A DNA stretch of 64,000 nt from Anaeramoeba flamelloides (Eukaryota; Metamonada; Anaeramoebidae), in assembly GCA_027625915.1 (NCBI GenBank), contig JANTQA010000047.1, positions 9,920,001-9,984,000 of the forward strand, written 5' to 3'. The notes under the pieces are model-generated. The model had not been told where the DNA came from. It saw only the letters and a list, made by a program, of their open reading frames with translations, and made no database searches. Positions 47,608 to 58,607 of this stretch are shown here, piece by piece; within the stretch, counting starts at the first letter, position 1; each line of letters starts with the position of its first letter. The position numbers and the translations under genes are program-made.

Positions 47608-50600
47608 TTAATCGGAATTTGAAGTATCGGTTGTTGAACTACTGGTAATAAATTTTGGTTTTAATAAATTTTGATCCATAATAGTTTTTTCATCGTTTTT
47701 ATCTTGAAAAGTTGAAGAATGGAAGGGCAAATTAAATAATCCATCCTCATTTTGCTCTTCAACATCTGATTGATAATTGTTTAAGGGTATTCCATTGATG
47801 TTATCTTTTTCATTAGTAAAATCGTCATCGGTTTTGGTATTACTCGTATCCAAATCCGTTTCACTGGTGCGGCTTGAATTATTATTATTATTGCTTATAT
47901 TTTCATAATTCTTCATCTTATTCCTCTTCCTCTTCCTCTCCTTCTTCCTCTTCTTTTTCTTCGTACTACCATTTTGATGATTTAAAAATGAAAAATCTTT
48001 TTCTTTTTTTAATCCTAATTTTTTTCTTTTCATTTTTCTTTTTCTGGTATCTTCAAGATCAATCAATTCAAATTGAGTTATTTTATCAGTATAACGGAAA
48101 TGTAATTTTGGGATTGGAGTAAAAAAAACTTCTTTCCAATTTTTTTTAAATCCATTATCAAAGGGATTATCAATGCCATCATAAAAGTTTTTTATATATT
48201 CTCTTGATGTTTGATTAATCGAAATTAATTTTGTATGAAAGATTAAAAGATTTATTATCAATAGGCACACTGGTAAGGAAATTAAAATAATAACCAATCC
48301 AGAGAAAATTCCCGTGAATTTATCCAAGCTAGGGGTTTTATCATCGGAATTTGAAATGGTGGAATATTGGTATTTAATTGTTAAAATAGAAAATGTTATA
48401 AGGTAAACGGTACTGATAAACACAGACCATAAATATAAATAAAAAAATCTATAATTTCTTAAACCAACATCAGAACCAACCTAAATTGAAATTATTAAAT
48501 AATATATACAAAGTAAATATATAAGATTGAAAAAAAAAAAAAAAAAAATTGGCTTGTTATTAAAATTAAAAAAAAGAAATGTAAAAAAGATCATTCCAAA
48601 CCCATGGGCCTATTAAAGTTGATTTATAGATGTGTAAATATATTAGGGTGAATAAAAAAAAATGTTAAAACGAATTTAGGTCGTTTTGAGTAAAAATAAG
48701 AATAAAAAGGATTAAAAAAAAAATCAACTTACAATGATGGTCAAATTTCATAATACAGTTGTCACATTTTTTACAATGAGAAGCACGCAATGGCCGATAT
48801 ATCCCACATGTTTCTTTTTGTTAATTTAAATTATTGAGATGAATTTGCAAATAAAATAAAATAAAATACATTATTAGATAAAAAATAACAAAGAATTGAA
48901 ATTTTTGTTAAAAGATAAATTTTATGAATATCAAAAAAAAAAAAAAAAAAAAATTTAAGTGGGGTACAATTTTGGAAGAGTATTTTGATACACTATCCAG
49001 AAAATTTAATGAAAGTATTATGTAAAGTTTAAATAAATTTTCTGTTAATAAACCATTTTCCAGTCAAAGGGGCCCAGTTGTGGTGAGTGAATTACATGTG
49101 TTTAAAGGGTTTGAATGGATATTAGAAGAAAAAATTTATTTTGGAAATTTTCAAAATTGAAATCGTTTTTTGACATTTTTGTTTTTTTTTTTCGATTTTT
49201 TTTTGATAAACCTAATTGTTTTGCAAAAATTTTTTTTATTACAAGATCAATAGTCACTTGGTAAAAAAGTGTTATTCTAATGTTATTGAAACTGTAAAAA
49301 TGATTATCGAGAAATCATATTGATTTCTATTGGAATTAAATTTGGATCTTCAATCTTGATATTTGTTTAATAAATGTGAAAAATTTTCACTTCATTTTCA
49401 TTTCCTTTTTCAAATAGAGGCTACAAATACCAACCCACTTCATTTGGGGACAGGACTTCTAAAAGAAAAGTGTAGAAAATGGAGTGAAAATTGTTTCCTA
49501 TTTATTATTCAAATACCAGTAGGAGATCAAAATGAAAATTTTTTTTTTTTCAAAAGGGAATCCGAAGAATTTTGAATTTTTCAATTTTTAAGAAAATATA
49601 TTGATTTGATTAGTTTTATTTCCTACAGACGGACATCAACAATCACTGATGTAAATTATTGGACTTATTTCTTATTTACTCTTCAAAGGTCAATTATCAA
49701 AAATAATTGATATTTGAAAAAAATGTTGGCTAACTTTGACAGATACAAAGTTTATAAAAGTTATTTGGAACAAACCAAGAAAAGATAACTGAAAGTTTTA
49801 ACAGAGAACAGTATTTTAGAAAAAAAAAAACAATTTTTTTAATTTTTTGTAATTCATGTTGTTAGTTTGAAAGTGTGTTATTACCAAAAATTCGTTTTAG
49901 GTTAAAGTAACATCTTCAAACAATTTTATAAATGAAAGTGTTTGTAAAAACCATTCGAGTTGATTTTTATGATTCTTTGGAGAGTTAAGGAAGTAAGTAT
50001 ATTTTTCAAATTTTCAGTGCCACCATTTATGTGAAACTGAATTCTTCAAATCATTTCTTTAACCAAATACATTGATATTTTATTAAATACTGGAGTGGGA
50101 TATATCCTAGTATAATATATTTTCATATCAACTAAAAAATGGAAATCCAAAAAAATGAAAAGATTCATCAAGAAAAAAATAAATTGAAAAATCATTTATT
50201 TCTTGATCTTATCTATAACATTTGATACAATTAATTATTTTTAATTTGGTTTTATTTTTAATTCTTCCTGGAAAAACTTTTTGTTTGTAAAATTTTTGAG
50301 AATCAAATTACTGTTTATTTCGAAAGAATTTCCAAAATGAATTTAAAAATCCTATTTTCATTTAATTCATCTAATTCTTGATTTGATTCAGAAAATAGGA
50401 TATTTATTTATATTCCTTCTTCAGAATAAGATTTATAGTGCAAATTCGTTTGATTTTATAATTATTTATTTTCAATTAAAATGAGAACTAAAAATAATTC
50501 TGAATCCTGATTAAAATTTTTTCCAAAATTTTCAATTATTTTGGGTTGAATCTTCTGTAACTGTTTTTTTGATTCCGAGAATTAAACCCCTTTATTTTAA

Positions 50601-53600
50601 TTTTTTGAAAAAATATTCTTTATTTTTGCTTTTTTTTTGATAAAAATATTTGAAAATTAGAATTTTGAAAGCAAATTTGTAAAAAAATGTTAAGATAATA
50701 ATAAATAGTAATGGGGCGAGAAATTCAAGGTTATAAATTGTTTGGATTCATACAAATTAAGAAGATAAATAAAAGAAATCTTCAAAAATAGGCTTTTTTT
50801 TTTTTTTTTTTTCATTGATGATTTCAACAAATTTATTTGGAAAGGTAATTTTTCGTGTTTGGTCTTTTAAAAGAAAAGATTTGTTTCAACCCTAATAAAA
50901 AAAGTTTTTTATAACATGTTATAAACGTGTTGTAAAGGTGTTATAAACGTTTAAAATGTTATAAAATTTTATGAAACAATTAAAAATTGGCTCTTGAGAT
51001 ATTACAAAAAAGAAGGAATTGGAGTTTATCAAGGAGATCCCTTATCACCAATTCTCTTCGCATTTATATCTCATTTCCTACTAGAAAAGTTAAAAACTTT
51101 AGCTGTTCATGTTCAAATGTATGCAGATGATCTTATTCTTATTATGAAAGGGCCATTAATCTCTCTAAAAATTAATTTAGAAAGGATTTTTGAAATAATA
51201 AAAAGATTCGGGATGAACCCACATAATAAAAAAACCAAATATAAAAAAGAATTAAAAGATATTTTTTATCTTGGGATTTGGTTAGAAAAAAAAAACACAT
51301 CTTGAATATAATTTCAAAAAAGTAGAAAAGTCCTTGGAAACACTTAATCGATTGTTTCAACAAAATAAACTCAACAATGGAGTCAAAATAACTTCTTTCA
51401 AAGCTCTCATTTTAAGTCAACTTTATTATGGTCATGAAATATTTGACTTGAAACAAAATGATTTTGAAAGAATTGATAGATTTATCAATAAATCAGTCAC
51501 AAATTTCTTACAAATTAATATCCATTCACCTCGATTAATTTATAAAACTGAAGCAAAAATTGATCTCGCTAGATTAAAAGTATACCGAAGAAAATATAAA
51601 TTGATAGAAAAATTAGATTTCTTAAATTTAAAACTTTTAAAAAACAATACTAAATTTTCGAAAATTGGAAAATGAAAATATTAATTGGCACACTAAGGGA
51701 TTAAAATTATTAGATTTAGAATTAAAAGTTTTTCGATTAACCAAATTGGAAAATTCACCTAGTTGGAAAGTTCAACAATATCTAAAAATTATAAAACAAC
51801 AAAATTGCAATTTCAAACAACAAAAATATTTAAACTGGAAGCTTCAAAAACAATTCTAAAATTTCGAAATTTTACTAATTGTTTAAATAGGTACTCTTAT
51901 GTAACAAGTAAAAATTAAAAATAAAAATTGTGATTTATGTAAAGAAAAGTTAAATATTGATATCATTGAAGATTTCGATCATTTTTTATGGGACTGTCCG
52001 GCCTATAAAATAAATCGAAAAAATCTGGATATCTGAATTTTTTGAAAAAATTAAAAAATTAATAATATCGGAGATATTATTAATAAAAAGAATTCATCAT
52101 ATATATTATCATTAGTAAGTGATAATAAAATTTGTGATTCTTTAACAAAATTTCTAAAAAAAAGTTTAGAAATTAGGGCACACAGGAGAAAAGCAATTTT
52201 CTCCTTCAAAAATAAAAAATAAAAAAAAAAAATGTTATAAAATTTTATCATAACAACTTTTATAACATTAATATTTGTTATAAAATGTGTTATAAAATTT
52301 TAACATGTTATAAGCCCGTTATATGACTATTTTTTTCAAAAAATATAGAAAAAATCATCATGTCAAAGGAAATTTCGTTATAAAAATGTTATATAGATGT
52401 TATAAAAAAAGTTTTTTTATTAGGGAAATACACACCTTTTCGGGTCTATTTTTTTGGTTTACTCTTTGATTAATTTTGCTCATTCGTATAAACACATTTC
52501 TCAGAGATCCAAAACCAAATTTAATAAAGCCAAAACTTTAATCTTAAAAAATGTACAAAAAATTGAAAAAATTAAAGCATCAACTCTGAATTACTTTGGG
52601 TTCGTTTTCTTTTCACAAATAGAGTAGCGAATGGTATTTTGGTTTCAAAGTTTCAATATCTGTTGGCACTCAAAAAATAATTTTTCAGTAAGGTTTACAC
52701 AATTAAAATTTTTCAAAACGTTCTTACTTTTTTAAATATATGTCCTTAATAAAATTAAGCACTATTTTTTTCTGATTAATATTTTTCGAAATTAAGAACA
52801 TAACTTAATTCAATTAAACACTGTGATAATTTTTTTTAGAATAAAAACACTCTCAACTTTTGAATATCGAAAATATTTTTTGAAATTAGTGTGCACTTTT
52901 TTATTTTTTTTTGAAAAATTGGTGTTGAGAAAAGTTTGAAATCAAAGAATAAGTTAATATATTAAATTAGAATACTTTTCCAGAAAGTTTATCCTTTTAG
53001 TTTAACTTTTTTTTTATTTTACCATTTAAAACTAAAAAAAACATTTGAGGACCAAATTAGTGCCTTTTGTGAAAAGAAAATTCCCCATAATTTAGAATTT
53101 GTTTTTGTAAATGAGTTTAAACAAGATAGTGTATCTAAAAATATACATAATTTCAAGTTTGAATTCAATGTTTTTGGCAAAAAATGTTTTCAAGAAAAAG
53201 CTGAATGGAAACTTTATTTATTTTTATTTTATCATTTTGTTTTTTTAATTGTATAAATGGAAAGTATTTGATCAGTTTTTCATTTTTAGTGTTTTTTGGG
53301 TCGTAGGGACATATTTTAAATTAAGTTTGATAAAAATTTCTGGAAAGTACAATTATTCCTTTTTCCTTTGACTTTTTTAAAATTGAAAAATATTTCCCTT
53401 TTCATAGTTTATATTTATTTACAAAAATACAAATCTTCAGTAAGTAAAATCAAAATGAGTAAATCCCAATAAGAAAATGAAAAAAAACAGAAAATCATGA
53501 AGAAAAACTTGAAAAATTTTGTTTTTAAGAATATTGAGAACATTTTTTTCTGATCGATCTATTTATTCTCAAACGAAAATGGTGTGTAAAGATTGTTCAC

Positions 53601-54215
53601 CAATATCGAGCAATGGAAACGTGATCCTGAAGATTCGTGAATCAGTATTTTCAAAAGGTCTTAAAATATTGTTATTGATAAATTCAAATTGCTTGGTTGT
53701 TTGTTTGAATGCGTTTTTCGAGGATCTAAAAACAATTAAAAAAAACTTTAAGAATAATTCAAAAAAAAATAAAAAAACAAACCACACAGCTTTGAACAAA
53801 GGTTGGCCCCTTTATAATTAACAATCCTTTTTGTTTTAATTTTCTTCTTGTTTTCTTTTGATGTTGAACTTAATATTTTTCTAATTGGGAATCGTTTAAT
53901 AATTCCAGGGTTTACTGTTGCTGAAAGAAACAGAAAAATGTTGGTAAGAACACAAATTATGATTGCAAAAGTGACAATCACTTCCTTGTGTTTCATATTT
54001 CTGATCGTTGTCCAACAAAAGAATCCAAACGACATATTTGTAAGTAGCCAATTGATAATGAATACACCTAAATCGAATCCTATCGTCAATTTCCCATGAA
54101 AACATACATAATTGTCTCCTGCATGTACATCACAAAGTTTTGTTGTTGTTTTTGCTGAGTTGTCAATTAGGTCAGGATAAAACAAAGTTTGTTCGATTTC
54201 AAGATTTGATAACAT
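47608..54215 (-). CDS. DHHC-type protein S-palmitoyltransferase, four exons
   Basis: Integral-membrane S-acyltransferase. Exon 1 (53783-54215) encodes TM1-TM2, the NPG motif ([12 protein letters not shown], equivalent to DPG), and the start of the Cys-rich domain ([13 protein letters not shown]). Exon 2 (48733-48813) continues [20 protein letters not shown] to FDHH. An 8-nt microexon (48602-48609) gives CPW. Exon 4 (47608-48480) continues [20 protein letters not shown]3-TM4, a TTXE-like element ([15 protein letters not shown]) and a long charged cytosolic tail. Donors: GTTTGT, GTAAGT, GTTTGG; all acceptors AG. Phases close perfectly, giving 464 residues. The zinc-ligand Cys expected in PWxNNCVG reads Asp here (PWVGSDVG). 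The open frame extends upstream of ATG 54215 without a stop for about 26 codons (ending YSFFSSFCL), so an additional 5' exon is possible. Intron 1 is 4969 bp and carries nested transposons. Confidence 0.88.
49061..49350 (-). mobile_element. TIR element family A, copy in DHHC intron 1
   Basis: Reverse orientation: CAGTCAAAGGGGCCCAGTTG at 49061 through TTTCTATTGGAATTAAATTT near 49345. Abuts a family N copy. Confidence 0.7.
49360..49517. mobile_element. TIR MITE family N copy, in DHHC intron 1
   Basis: TTTAATAAATGTGAAAAATT ... GAAAATTGTTTCCTATTTAT TATTCAAAT, matching the ends of the 58105 copy. Confidence 0.6.
50890..52425. mobile_element. Small TIR DNA element rich in GTTATAAAA, split by LINE copy 3
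   Basis: Ends are inverted repeats: CCCTAATAAAAAAAGTTTTT at 50890 and its reverse complement ending TTATTAGGG at 52425, both followed inward by repeats of GTTATAAAA/ACG. Without the LINE and one duplication it would be about 260 bp. Non-autonomous, family unassigned. Confidence 0.75.
50973..52230 (+). mobile_element. LINE, 5'-truncated copy 3, inside a TIR element in DHHC intron 1
   Basis: Starts just upstream of the RT motif [15 protein letters not shown], includes [13 protein letters not shown], and continues to the zinc-knuckle region and an A-rich tail. The perfect 18-bp target-site duplication AATGTTATAAAATTTTAT (50955-50972, 52231-52248) shows it landed within the GTTATAAAA-rich element 50890-52425. 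Orientation is opposite to the DHHC host gene. Near-identity to copy 2 implies recent activity of the family. The frame is broken by small indels. The clade cannot be set because the endonuclease part is missing. Confidence 0.92.
52566..52690 (+). repeat. Dispersed repeat family O, second copy
   Basis: ATCAACTCTGAATTACTTTG, GGTTCG and GGTATTTTGGTTT match the complement of 22990-23115. In DHHC intron 1. Confidence 0.5.
53569..53730 (-). other. Coding-like stretch immediately inside DHHC intron 1
   Basis: After a TTTTTAG acceptor (about 53729) the minus strand is open for about 54 codons ([20 protein letters not shown] ... QSLHTIFV, stop). The opposite strand is also open ([20 protein letters not shown]...). 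Its position 50 bp downstream of DHHC exon 1 allows an alternative terminal exon, but no frame joins convincingly. It may be a decayed repeat. Confidence 0.25.
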
Positions 54216-54514
54216 CAAACAAAAAGATGAAAAAATGAATAACGAGAATTTATTTTTAATTTTAACTCTATTCTGGGACTTCTAAATTTTATATTTTGTT
54301 TCCACACTTTTACGTGTCTCAGGTGTTCAATTCTATTTGTTGAAAGAAAAAATAAATTAAGTTTTTGAATTTTTTGATTGGTTTCGAGTAAAAATCAGGA
54401 ATAAATTCTAATTGAAGGGTTGAGTCTATACCATGAAAAATAATTTACTGAAATGGATTCAAAAAATTTTTGCAATTTTTATAAGTGTATTAGAATAATT
54501 AAAAACTTTCAACC

Positions 54515-54799
54515 ATGAAGTGTACGATCGATCATCAAAAATACAAAAATCAAAAAACTGAGGACATTTTAGAAAAAAAAGTGAAAAAGATCCGAACACT
54601 CAATTTCCAATTTGAATGGATTATTAATTATAATATTGAAAAACAACTTTATTTAGTTTTGAAGTGTGACTATTTGTCACTTTTAGAGATCTTGAAGATT
54701 TATTTTTTTCATTTCTCAAATGATTTATTTTTATCTCAAGAAACCTACAAAATCCTCACGTTGTCAAATTTAGAGGGTGACAAAATAACCAAAAATTAG
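54515..54799 (+). CDS. Hypothetical 94-residue ORF
   Basis: A plus-strand ORF MKCTIDHQKYKNQKTEDILE ... ending GDKITKN. Residue usage is mixed (Cys, Asp, Glu, Trp, Leu in a helix-like pattern: YLSLLEILKIYFFHFSNDLF) rather than Lys/Phe/Ile noise, suggesting translation. It lies 300 bp upstream of the DHHC start in divergent orientation and could share a promoter region. No domain, membrane segment or known family is recognised. A further coding-like stretch after a TTTTTTAG acceptor at 55055 (GMVQIPDTWFDSQIDFLVYL) may be a later exon, but no connecting donor was found. Confidence 0.35.
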   Translation: MKCTIDHQKYKNQKTEDILEKKVKKIRTLNFQFEWIINYNIEKQLYLVLKCDYLSLLEILKIYFFHFSNDLFLSQETYKILTLSNLEGDKITKN

Positions 54800-55234
54800 A
54801 TTAAATTGATAGTAAATTGATAGAGAACCAAAAGAAAACAATTCAGTGTAAATTGAGACAATTTAACTCTTGGGAAATATAAAAAAAGAAGCAAGTAATT
54901 AATTTTTGAGATTTTGATTTTTTGAAATTGAGAATACTTTTAAGTATATTGGTTTTTTATTCCTTAAAATTTATGTAATCGAGATTGTTTGATTTTTTTT
55001 CTGTGTTCTTTGAATTTTGACAATCTAAAGAAGTGAAATTTCACAATAACCTTTTTTAGGATTCAAGTCACTCCTTGGGTATGGTACAAATCCCTGACAC
55101 ATGGTTCGATTCTCAAATTGATTTTCTCGTGTATCTAATTGATCAGTCTGCTCGAAAAAACATAACTCTAACTACATACAGAACAGAAATGATTTTAACG
55201 ATCAACCTATCATTTCTCCCTAAATATTTTTTTG

Positions 55235-55414
55235 TTAAGGGACTAGCATCTATTATTTTTTTTTATGACCAATTTCTAAATAAGGATTCCTTATCCCGAA
55301 ATAAGTTTAATATAGAAAATAAAAAGGGGTTTTCAAATCAAAGAAATTGGCATTAAATTTTCTAAATATCTATTAAATTTAGGTAAAAAAATTTAATTGA
55401 GATTAGTCTCTTAA
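55235..55414. mobile_element. TTAA-bounded element F, short internally deleted copy
   Basis: 180 bp, TTAAGGGACTAGCATCTATT to AGATTAGTCTCTTAA. Both ends align with the long copy at 34717-36560. Its right TTAA is shared with the left TTAA of the next element. Confidence 0.8.
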
Positions 55415-55622
55415 GGGAGTAGCTACACTTTAAGACATGATAAAAATTTGAGAGAGATGAGATAAGAACATTTTATTTTAGTGGCGCGTGATCGTAGATT
55501 CTCTAAAAAATTTTTTAAAAAAATTATTTGATATTTTTTTTTTTAGTATTGTTCAACAATAAAAAAATTGAGATTATATTGATAAAATAGTTTTTTTTTT
55601 TATTATTTTTTTATTATTAAAA

Positions 55623-56158
55623 TAAACTTAATTCCATTAATTTGGACACAGCTTAAACAGTTGGAAAAATAACAATAACATGATTTACATCCAATTCGAA
55701 ATAAATTTTAATTCAACAAACTATTTCATTTTTTGTCTTTTTTGTTTTTGTTTTCATTTTCAATTTTTCAGTTACTTAATCTGTTTGGTTAGATCTGAAA
55801 ATTTTTTATAGATGGTTGATAGAATGTTAGTGTTGAGTTTCAAAAATTGAAAAATCCACATACAACTGGTGCATGGTATCTTATCATTTGATCGATCAAC
55901 CATTGTTGGTGTAATTTTAACAAATCTACCAATATATTTTTTGTTTGACTCGTTTCCTTATTTTGTACACACCAATTTTGATTTTTTTATTTTATATTGT
56001 TTTCTAATATTTGGATGAAAAGGATTACTTAAAAAACCATTAATACTATGTTACTTAAATATGTTTTTATATTACGTTTGGGAAAATATAATAAATTGGG
56101 TTTTTTTTTTCCTATTTTTGATTTTCTGATGTGTCCAAATTTTTGGAATGGAGGTTTA
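55623..56158 (-). mobile_element. Tc1/mariner-like non-autonomous element (family B), copy
   Basis: 536 bp in reverse orientation, both ends present (TAAACTTAATTCCATTAATT and TGTGTCCAAATTTTTGGAAT). Inserted within the larger TTAA-bounded element 55411-56786. Confidence 0.85.
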
Positions 56159-56523
56159 GTTTTTTTTTTGGGAGAAGATAATTTCAGATTCTTTGAATAA
56201 AATTTGTATCTATTTTATGGTTTAAACTTTGATAACATATAATCATATTCACTTCTCCAATTCCACTAAACCCAAGGATTTAAAATCCTAATAAGTAATA
56301 ATTTGACTTAATTATTCTAATTTTGGAATCCTTCTAGCTATTTAAGTCCCATTTACGTTTCCTTTTATGATTCTTTCAATTGTAATGTTTTTGTTCTTTT
56401 TAAACAAAATCCATTAATTCCAAATGCCACTAATAAAAAAATATTTCTAATTGCTTTATCTTTTCAGGATTAAAAAAATCTCAAAAATGATGAAAAAATG
56501 AAAAAATAAAAAATGAAAAAATT

Positions 56524-56625
56524 AAATGCCACAATAGAATGTTGAGATACGGATAAAATATAAGTTATTCAACATTCAAAACACTATTTTTTGCAATTCA
56601 ACTCAATATTCTATTGTGGCCATTT
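56524..56625. repeat. Small hairpin element inside element H
   Basis: Inverted repeat GCCACAATAGAATGTTGAG (56528) / CTCAATATTCTATTGTGGC (56602-56620), with about 55 bp between the arms. Confidence 0.6.
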
Positions 56626-56782
56626 CTTTGAGACATTGAAAAAAAAAGTTAAGAAATCTAATAAATGAAGTCCTTTAAATAATAAAAATCAATGAGTTAC
56701 AACCAGAGTAAAAAATGTTATTTTCTGATCGTCTTCAGAATTGCAAAAAAATGAAAAATTTTCCTTTACCGTGGCTACTCCC

Positions 56783-57341
56783 TTAAGGTTACAATACCTG
56801 AAATTTGTATATAAATTATCTTTTGATTGGGTGTAGGAACTTGTTATTTTGGTTCTTCGGTGATCAATCTTCAACTTGATTTGAATTTTAAATAGTGCTC
56901 CAAAAGGGTAATTTTTTGGAAATTTATTTTTTTTATACTGATTCCTAATTTAAGAGCCACGGATTAATAGATTAGAAGGTGAGTACAATTAACTTTTGAA
57001 TTTTGGGTTGTAGAAAAGAAATATTTATTCCTTCTTACTCAATTACCAAAAAAATAATTCATTGTTTAAAGTGCTCAAAAATAAAATAAAACCAAATAAA
57101 AATAAAAATATCAATATCTAACTCAAAAATAATATTTCTTAATAAATTACCTTAGATCTATTAGTCTTTGAGTTATTAATTTGTCTTTCAGAAAAAAAAA
57201 AAAATCCAAAAATTTGCCTTTTTGGAGCAATTTTAAAATTCATATCAAGTCTAAGATCGATCAGCTAAACACCAAAATAACAAGTTGCTACACCCGACAC
57301 AAGATTATCTTTTTTCAAATTTCAGGAATTGTAAATTTTAA
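56783..57341. mobile_element. TTAA-bounded element I, copy 2
   Basis: Left TTAAGGTTACAATACCTGAA, right TTCAGGAATTGTAAATTTTAA. Both arms resemble those of 29702-30333 (AGATTATCTTTTGATTGGGT, TGTTATTTTGGTTCTT). A further single arm of the family lies at about 57670-57746, ending GGATTGTAAACCTTAA. Confidence 0.7.
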
Positions 57342-57469
57342 GGTGCTAGTAAATTTTCTTTATTATTTTTCTAAATGGTTAATAGAGTCCAAATTTATAA
57401 ATCAATAAAAATAAACCCTATAAATAAACTTATTTAACAACTTTTGAGAGATTAGTTATAATTTTTCAT

Positions 57470-57665
57470 AGAATTTCATTTTTCGCAATCTAATTTTCAG
57501 TCAAAAAATCAGATCCTTTTATGGTTTGAATTTTCTGGATCAATTTAATAAATAACAAAATTTTACAAAATATTTTTATTTTTCTGAAATCTTAATTTTA
57601 GACATTTCTGAGGGTTTGTATGAACATATATCCTTGAAACTTTAATCTTATTTTAAAAATACAAG
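57470..57665 (+). repeat. Dispersed repeat family P, second copy
   Basis: TTTTCAGTCAAAAAATCAGA ... TGTATGAACATATATCC ... ATCTTATTTTAAAAATACAA, as in 23310-23520. Confidence 0.5.
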
Positions 57666-58104
57666 AAAAATAAACCAAAATAACATGTTACCACACACTT
57701 AACACAAGACAATTTTTTTTCAAATTAAAGGGATTGTAAACCTTAAATAATTTATTCTATTTCCAACAAATTTTTTTTTTTTAGCTTTTTGATAAGAAAG
57801 TTAATTTGAAAAGAAAGTTATTTTTTAAAAGAAGGTTACTTTAAAAGAAATAAAAACAAATCTAAGTCTGAGAACTTTTGTGTTGAGTAGTAGAATGTTT
57901 AACGTTTGTTAATTATTCCTAAAAACATTAATCAAAACTTGTTTAGATAAATACAAGAAGAAATATAAATTAAGTTTTTCAGCTTATCTTTTGTTTTATA
58001 TAAAAGTTTGATCCAATCAGTTACTTATTCATTTTTTAAAAACAGACACCGAAGTGGTAACTTGAAAACAAAAGATAGTTGAACAAAAAAAAGACGATAA
58101 TATA

Positions 58105-58266
58105 GGTATTTAAATCATAAATGGGAAAAGATGTCAACTTCCTTTTTCCATATTTTTCATTTATAAATTGAGTTCTAAAAAAAGTAGATTATAATTTAGC
58201 TCCCCATATTATTAAAAGAAAATTGAAATAAAGTCAAAATTTTGTACTCCTAATTATTCAAATCCC
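58105..58266. mobile_element. TIR MITE family N copy upstream of TFIP11
   Basis: GGTATTTAAATCATAAATGG at the left, ATTATTCAAATCCC at the right, with internal similarity to 653-824. Lies 340 bp upstream of the TFIP11 start. Confidence 0.6.
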
Positions 58267-58607
58267 AGTTGTTATAATATCGAAAAATTAGAAGAATATC
58301 CTTAATTTTTAGCTATAAAAACATTTATTCCACACACCAGCATTCAAATAATCCTGAAATTGTCTCTAATTTAACATATAATCACTTTGTAAAAAATAAA
58401 AGAGTCAGAAGTTCAAGTTATTTTTGATACATCCCTTATGTAGTTTCTTTCATAAACGTTTTTAACAAGTCATAATAAGGTTTCCAATCTTTCTGTTTTC
58501 TTAACTAAAGTACATTTTTCAAGCATTTTCTCTTCGACTTAATCAACAAAATTCTTCCAAAAGAAAATCATTTTTTTTGTTTAATTATTCAAATTCCAAA
58601 CTCTCCA

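Larger units (their letters stand above)
55411..56786. mobile_element. TTAA-bounded element H with nested insertions
   Basis: Ends TTAAGGGAGTAGCTAC and (complement) TTAAGGGAGTAGCCAC. 1376 bp, including a 536-bp family B element and a ~100-bp hairpin element. Shares TTAA sites with element F on the left and element I copy 2 on the right. Confidence 0.75.

Noticed and set aside
55101-55112. GGTTCGATTCTC resembling a tRNA B box
   Set aside because: No A box or cloverleaf stems at proper spacing.
56689-56874. 61-codon minus frame
   Set aside because: Spans the junction of two TTAA elements; arises from repeat sequence.
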